Below, piece after piece: positions 12,542 to 26,800 of a stretch of DNA of 64,000 bases (positions are counted from its first letter, which is position 1; each line of letters opens with the position of its first letter). The notes under the pieces are model-generated. The model did no database searches. It worked only from the letters and a program-made list of their open reading frames with translations, and had not been told where the DNA came from. Made by a program: the position numbers and the translations under genes. Source of the stretch: Histoplasma ohiense (taxonomy: Eukaryota > Ascomycota > Eurotiomycetes > Onygenales > Ajellomycetaceae); the NCBI GenBank assembly GCA_017607445.1, contig JAEVHH010000007.1, positions 496,001 through 560,000 on the forward strand, in the 5' to 3' direction.

Positions 12542-14612
12542 TTACAACCCACCACCGGCTTGCATTCTTCGAATCCGTTCCTCCGCAGCCCTCGCCCGCC
12601 GCTCCCGCTCAAGCCTCGTCCGCATCTCCGGCGTCATCCCTCTCATCTCCTCCTCCCGCTTCTCTGCACCGGTCTTCTCCAGCAAGCGCTGCCCGCCCGC
12701 CTTCTTCCGATTCCCCAGAGCCCTTTCAGCATCCTCTCGTTTCAAACGCTCTGCCTCAGCTTTCCGCCTGCTAGCCTCTGCATCTGCAGCCGCCTGCATC
12801 TCGCGCTCTGTTCTGTTCGCCGCTTCTGTCTTGGATAGCGGTGGTGGGACGTGGGCGGCGTCCCAGTCCCATTTCGATTCGCCAAGCTCGTGGCGGGCGA
12901 CGCGGAAGGTGTCGCGTGTGGGCCTGTCGCCCGCTAGGTCGAAGGGTGGCTTGCCCTCTCCGTTTAAGATGGTGGGGTCTGAGTTGCATCTTGTGAGGAG
13001 AGCTAGGACGATTGCGGGAGAGTTGGAGCTTGCGGCGAGATGAAGAGGTGTTGGCGAGTGGTACATTTGCGGGGAAGAAGATTGGTGAAATGTGAAGGAT
13101 GGAGGGATGGAGTTGTTTGTGATGTAGGATATTAGCGCGGGGACTTTTGATCGGCGGATTAGAGCTTGGATTTGGGAAGAGTGTAATATCATTGTCTCAT
13201 CCTCTTGGGATAGTTTTTGCTGTTGCTGTTGTAACTGCTGTGAAGATGGTTTGGATGATTTGGATGATTTGGATGATTTGGACATTGTTTCACTCGGCTT
13301 TTCGGCCTCTAGTGCAAGCGCCGCTTCATCAATGTGACTAACTTTTACACGAGTAAGTTCGGTGAATGCTCTCATAAGTTCTCCCTGCGTGGCTCGCCGG
13401 GTTGTGAACGGGAATCCACGAAGTCTGGAATCCAAAGACCTGAGCACCTGTCCATCGTACGGTCCAAATAAAATTCTCCGATTCATGTTTCCCGTCGCCC
13501 TTACGAAGAGCAGTTGTGCTTGGTCGATCATTTCCTTCCAGCTTCCCAGCAATTGTCTGATTTCAGTTTGCAAAGCAGCCTCGTTGTATCTTCGGATCGA
13601 CGCACCTGCGGAATGCGCAGCTCCATGTGCCGCATCAGCGGCGGATTGGGAGCCACCCTGTTTCCGCCTTGTTGTGTATCGATGAAATGTTTTATGAGCG
13701 AGTACCCTTGCCTGCCGCTCCTCAATTCCACCGGGTTTCTTTATTATCTCTGGCGATAAGGCCACTATCATCGCCGCAAAATGCCCGCCGCCGATCATAC
13801 ACAGGAACACGTAGGGACTGGGCTGTTGGAGTTTGCTGGTTGTATCACTGGCATGGGAGGTTTTGTTTGGCTGATACAGCGATGCCTTGTATTGCTTATT
13901 CCTCAGAGATTCTAATAAATGGTCGGTTTCTTCTTGCTCTGTGTTGGTGAAAAGCGCTCGATAGATGCCCAAGGAGGTTGCTTGTGGAAGCAAAGAGCTT
14001 GAAAACCATAGCAACGGATGCTTCCCAGGGTTTCTTGTTTGTTTCGCTATTATCTCCTCCGCTTCTGCCGTAGATGATATTTTGGCCTGTTTCTTAAGGA
14101 GCGCCGTAAGCGTGGTATCAGGTGGTTTTTCTCCTTCTTCTACCCCCTCTTCTTCGTCCGATGACGACTCAGACCCCGATATCGATTCATCCAACTCTCC
14201 AATCGCCTTATTGAATTCGACCTCATTTAACACGGGCGTTCCTCGCAATCGCGATTTCAAGTTGTATCTGTGGTGGTCTGACTTTACATGGTCCCTCTGT
14301 TCATGGACGTCCTGGAAGGATACATGGCATAATGAACATGTCGTAACGCCCGTCGCTCCATCTGACCGCTCCGCTTGGTCTAGCGTTTTATGGCCGTCGT
14401 CTAAATTTGGGGGAACGGGAGATTGCGCGCCAGTAGCCTTTAGTGATAGGGAAGCAAGTAGCTGTGCTGGGAGATCGAATACTGCGCATAAACACACAGG
14501 GTGCATTCTGTTAGCTTCCCCGCGACAAGACGAACTTGGTACAAATGAGGCTATACTCACCGTATAGCGGTCGCTTCAAAAACTCTTGTCCCGTACGGAC
14601 GTCCAGCGCCAT
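12542..14612 (-). CDS. VMS1: Vms1/ANKZF1-type peptidyl-tRNA hydrolase (ribosome-associated quality control)
   Basis: Two exons (14612-14561 and 14481-12542; 79-bp intron), 663 aa. In order: an N-terminal segment beginning MALDVRTGQEFLKRPLY, a C2H2 zinc finger (C66, C69, H82, H87), an acidic linker, a VLRF1 domain from about 240 with GGGHFAAM at 248-255 and the catalytic-loop motif RRKQGGSQ near 289-296, ankyrin-like repeats around 500-560 (TPLHLAA), and a C-terminal Arg/Glu-rich helix (last ~30 residues) matching a VCP/Cdc48-interacting motif. Family knowledge: Vms1 releases stalled nascent chains from 60S-bound peptidyl-tRNA using the conserved Gln of KQGGSQ, and recruits Cdc48. All these elements are intact. 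A Ser-Lys repeat near 425-435 is encoded by a GGATGATTT tandem (13238-13272). It shares a 0.94-kb divergent promoter with the ABC transporter. Confidence 0.93.
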
Positions 14613-15553
14613 GGCGACAGTGCTCTCCTTCTTCTGTTTGTCGAAAATTTAAATATATACTAGTATCAGACTGACACTCTCCTTTTGCATTGGGAGGTTT
14701 TTATAGATGTTCTTCAAAAGAGAAAGTGCAAGGACGCGCTAGTCTGTATGTAGTTAGTAACATCGTACTCTCTGCCATGACCGCCAAGCGAAGCCTTCAT
14801 CTTAGGTGCATCAAAAAAGAGTCAAAATGAGAACCGAACAGTCATCTTATCCTGAGTCATTGCTGGGTGGCGGGTTGGATGCAACGGAGTGCCAATGGCA
14901 ACAGGGAACCCCTTGTTTTTTATAGTGCTATGTATTCATGTTTCAGGGCACCAGGCACCGCCAGTAGAAAAATGAATGCTCGGGCGTAGCGGGACGTAGC
15001 GGACTTTTGTATGACCTACCCGAATTCCCGCCTTGGACGAGTGTCACTGTGATTAGCAATGCGCACGATGACAAATCGATTCTCTCCAGGCTGCACTTTG
15101 ATGCGTGGATCTGCCACACGAAACACGAGGTGACACGACGACCTGTGCACGACTGGAAGCACCAATATTGACCTTGTAAAATAGCTACAGCTCATCTCTC
15201 CATTTAAACATAGCTGGATCCTGAAATCTCTGCTTGCACAAGCAAACGCATCTACTCCGCGCATGTCGAAGCAGCTCGGAGAAAATAGAAATAGAACGAT
15301 GACAGGCACTAGTCCCCTTGCAGTCTAGTTGCGCCGTGGCTGCCAGGTGCTTTAGTAAGCCGGCGTTTTCCATGGGGTCCAAGCTTCTCCCGCGGTTCTG
15401 GTGCCGTTTAAATTCGTTATCATCACCGGCAAAGAAGAAACAAATTCCACGACAACCCGCTGTCTGTGTCCCTCTCACCACCTCTCCGGGTGTCATAGCA
15501 CCCGCTGCTGCTGGATCTTCCCATTTTACGGCCCACGCTTCATTGGCCCGAAT
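14613..15553. promoter_or_regulatory. Divergent promoter between VMS1-like and ABC transporter genes
   Basis: A 941-bp spacer between two start codons on opposite strands. A 130-codon minus-strand frame (15185-15577) overlaps the ABC start and shows no family features. I see no clear TATA box or named operator. Confidence 0.45.
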
Positions 15554-18500
15554 ATGGCTCTGAATGGAATCCCTCAAGTGGTCTTATCCGCTTCACGATC
15601 TTCCAATGTCAGCTCCTCATTGCTTTCAGCTGTCGTCCGCCGGCAAGCTTTCTGCGGCGATAGTGAAGGATGGGGTCCGATAAGCGGCACGAGGTTCGAC
15701 TTCACACCTTGTTTTCTAGATGTCTGGGTATCTCTGGTAGCCGTTTGGGGTCTGGTTATGGGCGCTGGTGCTATCTGGTTCTTATTTACGAAGAGGACCG
15801 CTCAGCCCGTACAGAAGAATTGGCATTTCTACGCGAAGTTGGTAAGCTGTTCCGTGACCTCCTCGTCAAGGTGTTCTCTTTCTTCCTTCCTTCCTTGCTT
15901 TTTTTTTTTTTGGGGGGGGATCTAATACGGTTATAGGCTGTCATATGGGCTCTCATCTTGGTGACCATGCTCCAAGCTTCACTTCAGGTGGAGACTTCCC
16001 CCAAGATATGGTTTGGAGACTTTAGGTTCTGGACAAATATCCTCATTCTCGCATCTTTGGGCGTTATATATGCTGTACAGTACTATGAGCATTGGAGGAG
16101 CCGACAACCGAACGGCGTCGTTTTATTCTACTGGCTATTTTTGATGATCGTCTACGCCGTTAAACTCCGATCCCTCGTTTCCCGGCAATTATACCGACAT
16201 CAATTGCCTTATTTTATCACGTTCGCCGTCGGCCTTGGCCTTGTCATAACCGAGTTTGTGTTGGAATATTTTGTCGAGAAGCAACAAAGCGCATATGATG
16301 CGCTGGGAGACGAGGATGAGTGCCCGTACGAATATGCTGATATCTTTTCCGTTTTGACTTTCTCTTGGATGACGCCTTTGATGAAGTTTGGCTACAACAA
16401 TTTTCTCACCCAAGATGATCTGTGGAATCTGCGTCGCAGAGATACCACATGTGTCACCGGTAGCGAATTGGAGAAAGCGTGGGCTCGTGAGCTGAAAAAG
16501 AAAAAACCGTCGCTCTGGTTTGCTTTATTCAGAGCGTTTAGCGCACCATATTTCCGGGGGGCTGTGATCAAATGTGGGAGTGACATTTTGGCTTTTATCC
16601 AACCTCAGCTTCTACGGCTCCTTATCACATTCATTGATTCATTTCGGTCTGACACGCCGCAACCAGTTGTTCGGGGCGTTGCAATTGCTCTTGCCATGTT
16701 CCTTGTTTCAGTAAGCCAGACGGCTTGCCTTCATCAGTATTTCCAGAGAGCATTTGAAACTGGAATGCGTGTTAAGTCTTCTCTGACCTCCATGATCTAC
16801 ACAAAGTCCCTGAAACTTTCGAATGAGGGCCGCGCTTCAAAAACCACTGGTGATATCGTCAACCATATGGCCGTTGACCAGCAACGACTTTCTGACCTGG
16901 CTCAGTTTGGAATGCAACTGTGGTCTGCGCCGTTTCAAATTACCCTCTGTATGATATCTCTATACCAGCTTCTTGGGTTGAGTATGCTTGCCGGTGTTGG
17001 AGTGATGATATTGATGGTTCCACTGAATGGGCTGATTGCGAGGATAATGAAAAACCTTCAAATCAAGCAAATGAAAAATAAGGACCAGCGAACCAGGCTA
17101 ATGACCGAAATTCTGAACAACATGAAAACTATCAAGCTTTATGCCTGGAATACCGCCTTTATGAACAAGCTAAACCACGTTCGCAATGACCTGGAGTTAA
17201 ATACACTCAGAAAAATTGGCGCCACACAGTCCGTTGCGAACTTTACCTGGTCATCGACACCATTCCTAGTCTCTTGCTCCACTTTCGCCGTGTTTGTTTT
17301 GACGAATGAAAAACCTTTGACGACGGAGATTGTTTTCCCGGCGTTGACCCTTTTCAATCTACTAACGTTTCCTCTGTCTATTCTCCCCATGGTCATCACG
17401 TCCATCATCGAGGCTTCAGTCGCAGTGTCTCGCCTCACGACATACTTCACGGGGGAAGAATTGCAGGAAAATGCGGTTACATTTGAGGAGGCTGTTTCTC
17501 ACACTGGAGATGAATCCGTACGAATCCGGGATGCATCCTTTACATGGAACAAACATGAAGGTCGAAACGCCCTGGAGAATATTGAGTTCAGCGCCAGGAA
17601 AGGAGAGCTGAGTTGTATAGTCGGTCGTGTAGGTGCTGGAAAGTCATCTTTCCTACAAGCAATGTTAGGAGATCTCTGGAAGATCAATGGAGAAGTGATT
17701 GTCCGAGGGCGCATTGCGTATGTCGCACAACAAGCTTGGGTTATGAACGCTAGTGTCAGGGAAAATATTGTCTTTGGTCATCGCTGGGATCCCCATTTCT
17801 ACGAGGTTACTGTAGAAGCATGCGCCTTGCTCGACGACTTCAAGACTCTTCCAGATGGCGACCAGACTGAGGTTGGTGAACGTGGTATTTCTCTCTCTGG
17901 TGGCCAAAAAGCCCGTCTAACGTTGGCAAGGGCTGTGTATGCCCGTGCGGACATATACCTTTTGGATGATTGCCTATCCGCTGTTGATCAACATGTAGGG
18001 AGGCATATTATTAACCGAGTCCTGGGTCGGAATGGCGTTCTGGCTGGCAAAACAAAGATCCTCGCAACTAATGCTATAACTGTGCTGAAAGAAGCGAACT
18101 TTATCGCGTTATTGCGGAATGGGACTATCATTGAGAAGGGAACATACGAGCAGCTCCTAGCCATGAAAGGGGAGACTGCAAATATTATCCGCACCACTAC
18201 AACTGAAGATGATTCCGGCTCAAACGATAGCTCTAGGGAAGACGAAAGCGTGAAAAGTCCCGAGACATTAGCAATCGCTGACAATGAGGATGAATCTGAT
18301 CTCTCAGAAATAGAAGAAGCCCAGGAGCGATTGGGACCTCTTGCGCCTGCGCAGAATGGACGTGCCATGCGGCGGGAGAGCACTGTAACTCTAGGACGCG
18401 CAAGCACGGCGAGCTGGCAAGGCCCACGCAAAGTCGCGGACGAGGAAGGCGCTCTCAAATCTAAGCAGACGAAGGAAACTTCCGAGCAAGGAAAAGTTAA

Positions 18501-20838
18501 ATGGAGTGTCTACGGCGAGTATGCGAAGACGAGCAACCTCTATGCTGTGGCGAGTTATTTAACGGCACTTCTATTGGCACAAACAGCGCAGGTTGCTGGC
18601 AGCTTCTGGCTAGAGAGGTGGTCAGATGTAAATAAAAAATCAGGAAGGAATCCGCAGGTTGGGAAATTTATCGGCATTTATTTTGCGTTTGGATTTGGGT
18701 CTTCTGCTCTTGTTGTCCTGCAGACTTTGATTCTTTGGATATTTTGCTCCATTGAGGTATGTTTATCGACGATTTATGCGTTTATACTGGTATATGGGAT
18801 GTTTCACTAACGGCATTATCAAGGCATCTCGTAAGTTACACGAGAGAATGGCATATGCTATATTCAGGTCTCCCATGAACTTTTTTGAAACCACACCTTC
18901 TGGCAGAATTCTTAATCGCTTCTCGAGGTTTGTCTTTTCCCTCGATGCTGGCCACTTCATCTTTGTTTCGTTGCTAACTCTTCTCAATTTAGCGATATAT
19001 ATCGAGTTGATGAAGTTCTCTCCCGCACATTCAATATGGTAGAATTTCCCCCCTAACAATTTATGCTTGTTAAGTACTCAATACTAAGATGGAAAAACTA
19101 GTTATTCGTCAATGCTGCCAGAGCAGGATTTACAATGGTCGTCATTAGCGTGTCCACTCCACTCTTCCTTGTTATGATTCTTCCTTTGGGAGCAGTTTAT
19201 TTTGGATTCCAAAAGTATTATTTGAGAACTTCACGCGAACTTAAAAGATTAGATAGTGTCAGCAAGAGTCCCATCTACGCTCACTTCCAGGAAACCCTCG
19301 GCGGCATCTCTACGATTCGCGCATATAGGCAGCAGGAAAGATTCTCAAAGGAGAATGAGTATCGGATGGACGCTAACCTTCGAGCATACTACCCTTCCAT
19401 TAGTGCGAACAGGTGGCTCGCTGTGCGTCTAGAGTTCATTGGCTCTGTGATTATCCTTGCAGCAGCCTCATTCCCGATTCTGTCTGTGGCAACTGGAGCC
19501 AAATTGTCTGCTGGAATGGTCGGCCTTTCGATGTCGTACGCGCTCCAGATCACCCAGTCCCTAAATTGGATTGTGCGACAAACAGTCGAAGTGGAAACGA
19601 ACATCGTATCGGTCGAGAGAGTGCTCGAGTATGCAAACCTACCCAGCGAAGCACCTGATGTCATTTTTAAGAAGCGGCCGCAGATTGGGTGGCCGTCCCA
19701 GGGTGGTGTACAGTTCAAAGATTACAGTACCCGATACCGGGAGGGCCTAGATCTAGTCTTGAAGAATATAAATCTTCAAATTCAGCCTCACGAAAAAATC
19801 GGTGTCGTTGGTCGGACAGGTGCAGGTAAAAGCTCATTGACTTTGGCGTTGTTCCGCATCATTGAAGGCACATCAGGCAGTATCAGGTGAGTCTCTTCGT
19901 TGGGAGGGTGGTCCAATTTCTGGGACCTTTGTTTGCTGACTTCCCCTGTGACAGTGTCGACGGCTTGGACATCAGTTCTATTGGCCTATTCGATTTGCGG
20001 GGTCGCTTGGCAATCATTCCCCAAGATGCGGCCATGTTCGAAGGAACCGTTCGAGACAACCTCGACCCGCGCCACGCCCATGATGACACCGAGCTCTGGA
20101 GTGTTCTCGGTGAGTCTTCTCTCAGCTTTGGATGCCCAAGCTTTAGTTCCACGCTGACCACCACTGTCGATCAGGACATGCACGGTTAAAGGACCACATT
20201 TCCAGTTTACCTGGACAACTTGATGCACAAATCTATGAAGGAGGTCAGTTTTTTGAGTCACCCGGCTAGTTAGATATCTTATCATTATAATTTTTTAATC
20301 TGATAACGTGTTTGCATTATTAGGTTCGAATCTAAGCCAAGGCCAGCGACAACTTATTTCGCTAGCCCGGGCCCTCTTAACGCCAAGTAACATTTTGGTG
20401 CTAGACGAAGCCACTGTGAGCCACGATTTCCTTTACCCCAGTAGAAAGCACCCAATAGTCCTCCGTGCTTTTCCTTTGCTTCTTCTATTTTTCTTTTTCT
20501 GTCCAGCCAACTTTGAGATTTTGATTCCTCATCATTCATTCGTTTCCTTACAGGCCGCTGTCGACGTGGAAACAGACGCACTGCTACAGCAGATGCTGCG
20601 AAGCAACATTTTCCGTGACCGAACCATCATCACCATCGCGCATCGCATAAACACTATCCTGGATAGTGATCGGATCGTCGTTTTGGACCATGGATCTGTT
20701 GCTGAATTCGATACCCCAGCCGCGCTTATTCAGCGCCGTGGCCAGTTTTACGAGCTTGTGAAAGAGGCTGGGCTCCTGGAAACTAGCGTCAGTGCCGGTA
20801 GTGATACTAATACAAGTACGCCGACACTTCCTTCGTAA
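15554..20838 (+). CDS. ABCC/MRP-type full transporter (Ycf1/Bpt1-like, vacuolar glutathione-conjugate pump)
   Basis: Nine exons: 15554-15841, 15937-18756, 18824-18927, 18993-19038, 19102-19886, 19955-20109, 20175-20243, 20324-20415, 20554-20838; 1547 aa. Layout: an extra N-terminal membrane domain (TMD0, about residues 1-170), TMD1, NBD1, a phosphorylatable acidic/Ser-rich linker (about 820-930), TMD2, NBD2. NBD1 has Walker [10 protein letters not shown] (659-667) and LSGGQ near 750. Its Walker B reads [10 protein letters not shown], with Asp in place of the catalytic Glu, the degenerate NBD1 normal for MRPs. NBD2 has Walker A from G1323 (K1329), LSQGQ 1426-1430 and LDEAT ending T1453, so it is competent. 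Family members pump glutathione conjugates, heavy-metal complexes or bilirubin into the vacuole. The substrate here is not shown by sequence. Most introns are in the TMD2/NBD2 half. Confidence 0.93.
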
Positions 20839-23800
20839 ACAAGGAACGAATGGCGTTGCGGATCCTGTTTCTGGTTTTTGGCTTCTGTTCTCTTCGAGAT
20901 TCACTGCTGTGTCGCCGTGCGCGTGGATGAGGGGTTGTACAGCGATAGATAAAGAAGGAAGGGGAAGCGGCGAAGGAAATCTTGTACTTGCACACATTAT
21001 CCGACATAATGTTCAATATTTTGTTTTCTTGTAGCCCTTGACCCTCTTCTCGTAACTTGTTTGGAGATTTTGCTTGGGTTTTGGAGCGCTGCTTCTTTCT
21101 TCATTTTTCTCCTACTATCGATGGCCTCTCTTCCTCCCCCTTTTTTTTTGCTGGAATTTTTGTGATTCGATTTTCATTCTTTAGTGCATCGGGGAAGCCG
21201 GATTGACCAGCTTGTCGGTATGCTGAAAGAAACCCAAAATGCTGGGAAAGGAGCAATAGTAGACATCTAAAGAGCCGGATTACTATATTGAGGCGAATTA
21301 TTGACTGGGATGTTTTACGTTCTTTTCTCTTTGCGTGGAAATAGTCCTGATGAAAGTGCGAAAATTAAGGGGCTTGGGGATAAGATGCGACGGCCTTCCC
21401 TGCAAACGCAGCATAAGAGGGCAAGCCTACATCATTTTGCTTTTTCTTTCACTCCTTGCCCCTGTTGCCCCTCCATACCTTCTCATATCTGCCCGAGGAG
21501 TTCCTCCTCGATCCTTCTTGACATGGCCCACCCCACCGTCGATAATGATTCCGAAGCTGAGGCGGAAGAGCAATTTGCGTGGGGCCGCAGAACCCGCCCT
21601 TCAAGCCCATGTCGCGGAGGGTTTCTTGCCTGCCTCCCGCTTCCCGTCCCGAGACGGTAGTAGTAAGAAACACTATTGGCTGGGCCCCAGAGTAAAACGT
21701 ATGGATTCCTCCGGCCTCGAACAGATTGCCCATCATTCAAACGTTAACGCCAGATGTACCAGCAGTGACGCGTCTTTGGTCTGTAAGTTTTGATGGCATG
21801 CATAAAAACATTTTGAACCAAGGAAGTCTGTTCTCTCCCCCACACTATACCCCATTCAATTCTCGCTGGGTTTGCCCACTCCGCGCCGAGTCAGCGGGTA
21901 AGCTGAGGCTGGCTCCATCACAGCATCAATCCATTTATCTTTAGGCAGCGTAAGTGACATCTTAGACAGTCCGTATTGAAAACAGTGGGCTCACGATCTG
22001 GTGGTGGCTTAACCCCAGGAACGGTAAGGGGAAGTTCACAACCCCGAGGCGCATTGCTTTTGCCTCAGAGCAATGATAACCCGTTCCGCGACCAGCGTGG
22101 GTCGGGACCTTATTTTTGGACTCTTGGACGCCTTGCGCTTGGCTTGTGCTTTAACTTCTTAACTATCATAGGTAAGTGTAAGTGGCGGGAAGCTAAAGTG
22201 GCGCGTTTGGGGGTTCTTTGTGCAGCCTGTAGGTAGTCCTTGTGGCCCAACGCAGTCGAACATCCCCTAATGTTGGCCCGGAGCTCCTTCTGCGACTTAA
22301 GAGGAATAGCTCATGAGCTCCGGACAAGTGGCCGCATCTACGCTGGCTCAGAATTTCAGAATGCCCCGTCTCCCCCTGTAACCAACCCCTGTCTGTCATC
22401 CATCCGTTAAACATCCCTGGACCCTTGATCAATCCCAAGAACCAACAGGACGGGCAGGGACAGGGGTAGCAACCCCTGAGTATGCTTATTACTCGAGTTT
22501 GAGTTGGCATTCAAACTGAGCTAGACGGGGATCAGGTAACGGGGCCCAGCTGCGGGGATTTGGTGTGTGCCATATGTCTCAAAAATAAAGTCAGCCCTTG
22601 GGGCAAGAGGTTTTCTGTCCAAGCTGTTCTGAAATCTCTTCGCGAAGAAGCCATGGCTTTTGATAAGCTAAGAGAGGGATCCACCCTTGCCCAGCCAGTA
22701 AAGTTCTGCGCTATTCAATTTGGGTCTGAGGGGAGGCTAGCGGTGATGTTGAACTGGATAATTATTCACATAATTATCATGCTTGACATAGCGGGGCTGA
22801 GTGACTGCATGGGCGTTGATGTCTGAAGACTTTGGTATGGACGTTCCGGGGGCGTTATGAGGCGTCCAATGGCGTTGCCCTAGTGGTTTGAGAAATCCCA
22901 TCTGTGGTGGCAGATTCGGTCATGGAAACCAAAATGTTTGACAGCCGGGGGCAGGATCAGGAGAACTAGGTTCAGATGTTTCCGTACGGAGTACTATGAA
23001 TAGGATTAGGGTTAGGCTACAGCTAGGCTAGCCGGATGACAGTTTGCTAATTCTCCATCGAGCATTCAGATCCCCAAGCCAACCTATGTTTTAGACATTG
23101 CGGAAGAGTGGGTTACTGGCCCTTTCTCATTTACGAGTTCAATAGCCCTCATGCGTGGGATGCGGCGTTGTGACTTCGGCTTTTAATCCATCCAATTTGG
23201 CAAGCCGCACTTCCCCATCCGTGCGCATCGCATTCCACCATTTATGATCATCCGTCCAAAGAGAGCAACGAGAAACAATAACGCATGCTCCCCACCATTT
23301 TTCAACGTGCAGGGGCCACCAGGTCGCAAGCCTGACATTGAAGATAGCACGGGACGCGGCAGACAGCACACCGACAGCCGATATGAGAATCCTTCTTCCT
23401 AATTGCCAGCTACCGTGCCCTGCAATCGGTCACTAGCATGTAATCACAACATGCGATATTGATCAATAATACTAATAATAATAATAATAATGGAAGGAGA
23501 ATGAAGATTCCTCAAGATCGCGACTCACGGATTCTTCTCCTTCTCCCCCATCAACTACGCTCGATGCCCTCGACGGATAAAGCGATACTGTTCACTAATC
23601 GCGTGCGAATGAATCCAGATGCCGACGAATATTCCAAAGCGCGCGCTAAATGTACCCGCCTCTATGGGGTATTTGTGAGAGGATATGGGAAGTTGTAATC
23701 AAATTTCCTATAACTTCGAGGACACGATGTGGTTCGGAACTTATGGTTGTTTGAATCAAAGCATGAACGGTAGGAGTCAAGTGTCAGCTCGCCGTCACAA

Positions 23801-26800
23801 ATGATGACCGCTTTGTTTCTTTAGCAATAGAATTGCAACTTTGAAGGAGATGCGACAATCCCTCGATTAACACAGCGGAGCGGGTTGAAAAGAAGCTTCC
23901 CCTCCAAAAAAGATGTTTTCGTAAAGCGAAATATTGAAAGGGGCACTGTAATAACGTTTCTATTATTGTTATAAATGACTCTCTAACTGCAGTTGAGAAC
24001 AAGAAGAAGTCTAGAGAAATCATCCAATACTTACCATGTACTTTGAATGTATCAGGGAGGCAAGCTTGCTCCCTCTCGCAGAGAGCCCTCGATTGACCCC
24101 TTCGAATGAAGACAGACCGACATGAGTCGGAACGAGATCAGTGACAAACTTAAAATTTCACATTCAAGTACCAGTTTTGCATTTCAATCGAAAGACAAAC
24201 GTCCTTAGCTCAATCAATCAAAATCCTCATTTAGCTGCTTCTTGGAGCACATTGCTACCGATGCAAGAAGAAACCACTGACTGATCAACATATGAAAATG
24301 ATAACATGTGGAAAAAGGGTGACATAAAAGCCGAGAGTCCAGCCAATCAAAATTCGAATCTATTGTTTCTGCGCCGTAGACTGACCTCAGTGGCTCGGAA
24401 ATGGCATCCAACGGAAAAAGCAAGAGGAGCAGAAAGAAGAAATAAAAGTAAAGAAACGGAGAAACGACCCAACCAGGAGCATGCGTTGGGTTGCCGCTCT
24501 CAAGGGATAATCCGGTTTCCGTCAATGATGATATAACCTGAATATATCAATTCAATATCAAGATTGCTAGCATTCTGACACCTACCAGATCGCCGAATGA
24601 TCAGTCTTGACATTGCCGCTGCAAATCACCATTCGTTCGGCCCAAAATTCCTGCCAATTAGCTTACCTCAAGGGCAAATACGTAAGGGTTTGGATAGCGT
24701 TGATTGTATACGCCTCAAACCTTGAAGAAATCTCAAATGATTGCAGAACAAGGCTGCTAGAAATGCAAAAACCTCTAATACCACCTGAAGACCATGCTGT
24801 TGAAATAATAGATAGATATTAATATTTATAAGTTTACAACAATCTGACGATGCTACTCACTTTCTTCTCTGCAGTTGAACCCCGTCCCGCCATTCCAACT
24901 GCCGTGGTTTGCCTGCTCCATCACCAGCGTTGACATGGGCAATTTTTGGAGTGGCGAGACAGTCCACATTCATAAGCTGGAATGCACCATGGTTTTTGCC
25001 CACATGCCGATCCAGCTGGATGGACTCTGTAGGGATTGGGCTCATTGGAGGGAGTAAAAATTCGGAAAAAGAAATCTTCAGGGAAGGGACTAGACCACAG
25101 TGAGGACCATGATGTTAATGCGACATTAACAAGTGGCAGTTTCGAGAGAAATCGTTCTCATCATAATTGATACTTCTAATGAAATAGATCATGTGTAAAC
25201 GAGTAAACGAGCGGCTTGTGACAAATGCTTCCTCACTATCAAAGGAAGGTGTTTCGAATCCTGAAACCGAGTTATGACTCCCCTCGATAAATGAAATAAA
25301 GGAGGGATTCCGTCAACGATCTGGGCCCAATTCTTAAGAGTATGAGCGGTAATTCTCACATATGGGCACCCTCCACCAGCAGCGCCAAAGATGTCGTAGA
25401 TGTCAACAAGTACTTTGCATCACCTGTGCAAAGGCCACACTGAAGCCCATAAATCTTCAATTTTAACGTGGCCAGTGAACCCATCGCAAAAAACAAAAGC
25501 ATGGCCTTCCGAAATCTCTCGCTGTCTGATATCCAAGTTTTCCACGAACTCACTTCATTGACCAGCGCGGCGAAAGACTTAGCTATACTATATTAAGTAT
25601 TATGACCGTCTGTTTTAGAATATTTTTAACCAATATCGTTGTTGCAGCGGCATTGTGTGTTTCCTGCATCCCTCTGGCGGACTTTTTGTTGCCACCTTTG
25701 TTGAGGACGTAGGCACTACGCAACAAGATTTGTATTTCACCAATTGTATCTCAGAAAGAAGAAAAGCATTGACCGCACTGAAACGATGAGCATCGAATAC
25801 ACATGGTACTGCTCCCTGTTTCAACGTAATTTTTTCAATCAGCAACCCGGCAGCAAACGGGCTGCATCTTTGATATGCATGTGGACTACGTCCGGCTTGG
25901 CCCGCAGTTGCAACAGTTTCAACGGCAGTCTATTAGGTCGTCTCAGATTTTTGATTCGGATGCTGTAATGAGTCGCATAGCGATTCAGTCCCCACATCAT
26001 ACAAATTTCCTTGTAGGAGAAAGCGTCACATGAACTAATATAAAGGAAGTGATGAAACAGGATCTTTAATTCGAGCAGAACGGTTATTCAAAGGACTGAG
26101 AAGTGAAGCACTCTTTCCAGGGGTTCCCTGGATATGCGGGAGGTGAACGGGACTTCACCCTTTCGAGGGCTTTGACCCACAACATGCTCATGCTAAGGTC
26201 CCCATCCGATCAAGAAATTTTGTTTCATGCGAGATGGGATGCCATCTCGCACAATGCTGCAATCCGTTTGACCTCCGCCATCAGTCACGGATTCAAAAGC
26301 CCATGGCATTTCGCCGCCGTTCAACTTCCACCGTATCCTATGTAGTCTGCATCGAGATGCCTCAATGGCCTAGCAAATCGACTAGTTACTGGAACAAGGG
26401 CATTATCCATTTAAGAAACTTCCAAGTATGAAAACAGCACAAGACAGGAGGGTTCATCCTGCAATCTAAATCGATTCAGGGAGGCAGTCCAGGGAGGCAA
26501 AAGCTGTGGAATGTGACGTTGAGGCTGGCCCGGAAGTTCACTCCAGAGGCTTAGGATTAGGATCCAAGATCTTCATCTTCCAGGGCTCTGATTCAAGTCT
26601 GCGTTGACTTTCACGAATGGGGTTCGGATGTCCAAGGCTGACTGAGCCATTCCAGAACCCTTGTCGGTGAGCGGATGGGGGTTATTCCCGCGGAGTGGCG
26701 GAGAGACCATTCCATGCTTCCGATGGCAATGATAGAAGACGGCGATTCCACAGGATAGCTTATTCGGAGGAGGCTAGGCGTTGGCTGGTCTGCATAGACC

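Noticed and set aside
15185..15577. 130-codon minus-strand frame upstream of the ABC transporter
   Set aside because: Overlaps the transporter start codon and its promoter; no motif; likely chance.
22999..23015. Interstitial telomere-like repeat TTAGGGTTAGG
   Set aside because: Only about two units; expected by chance and no subtelomeric context.
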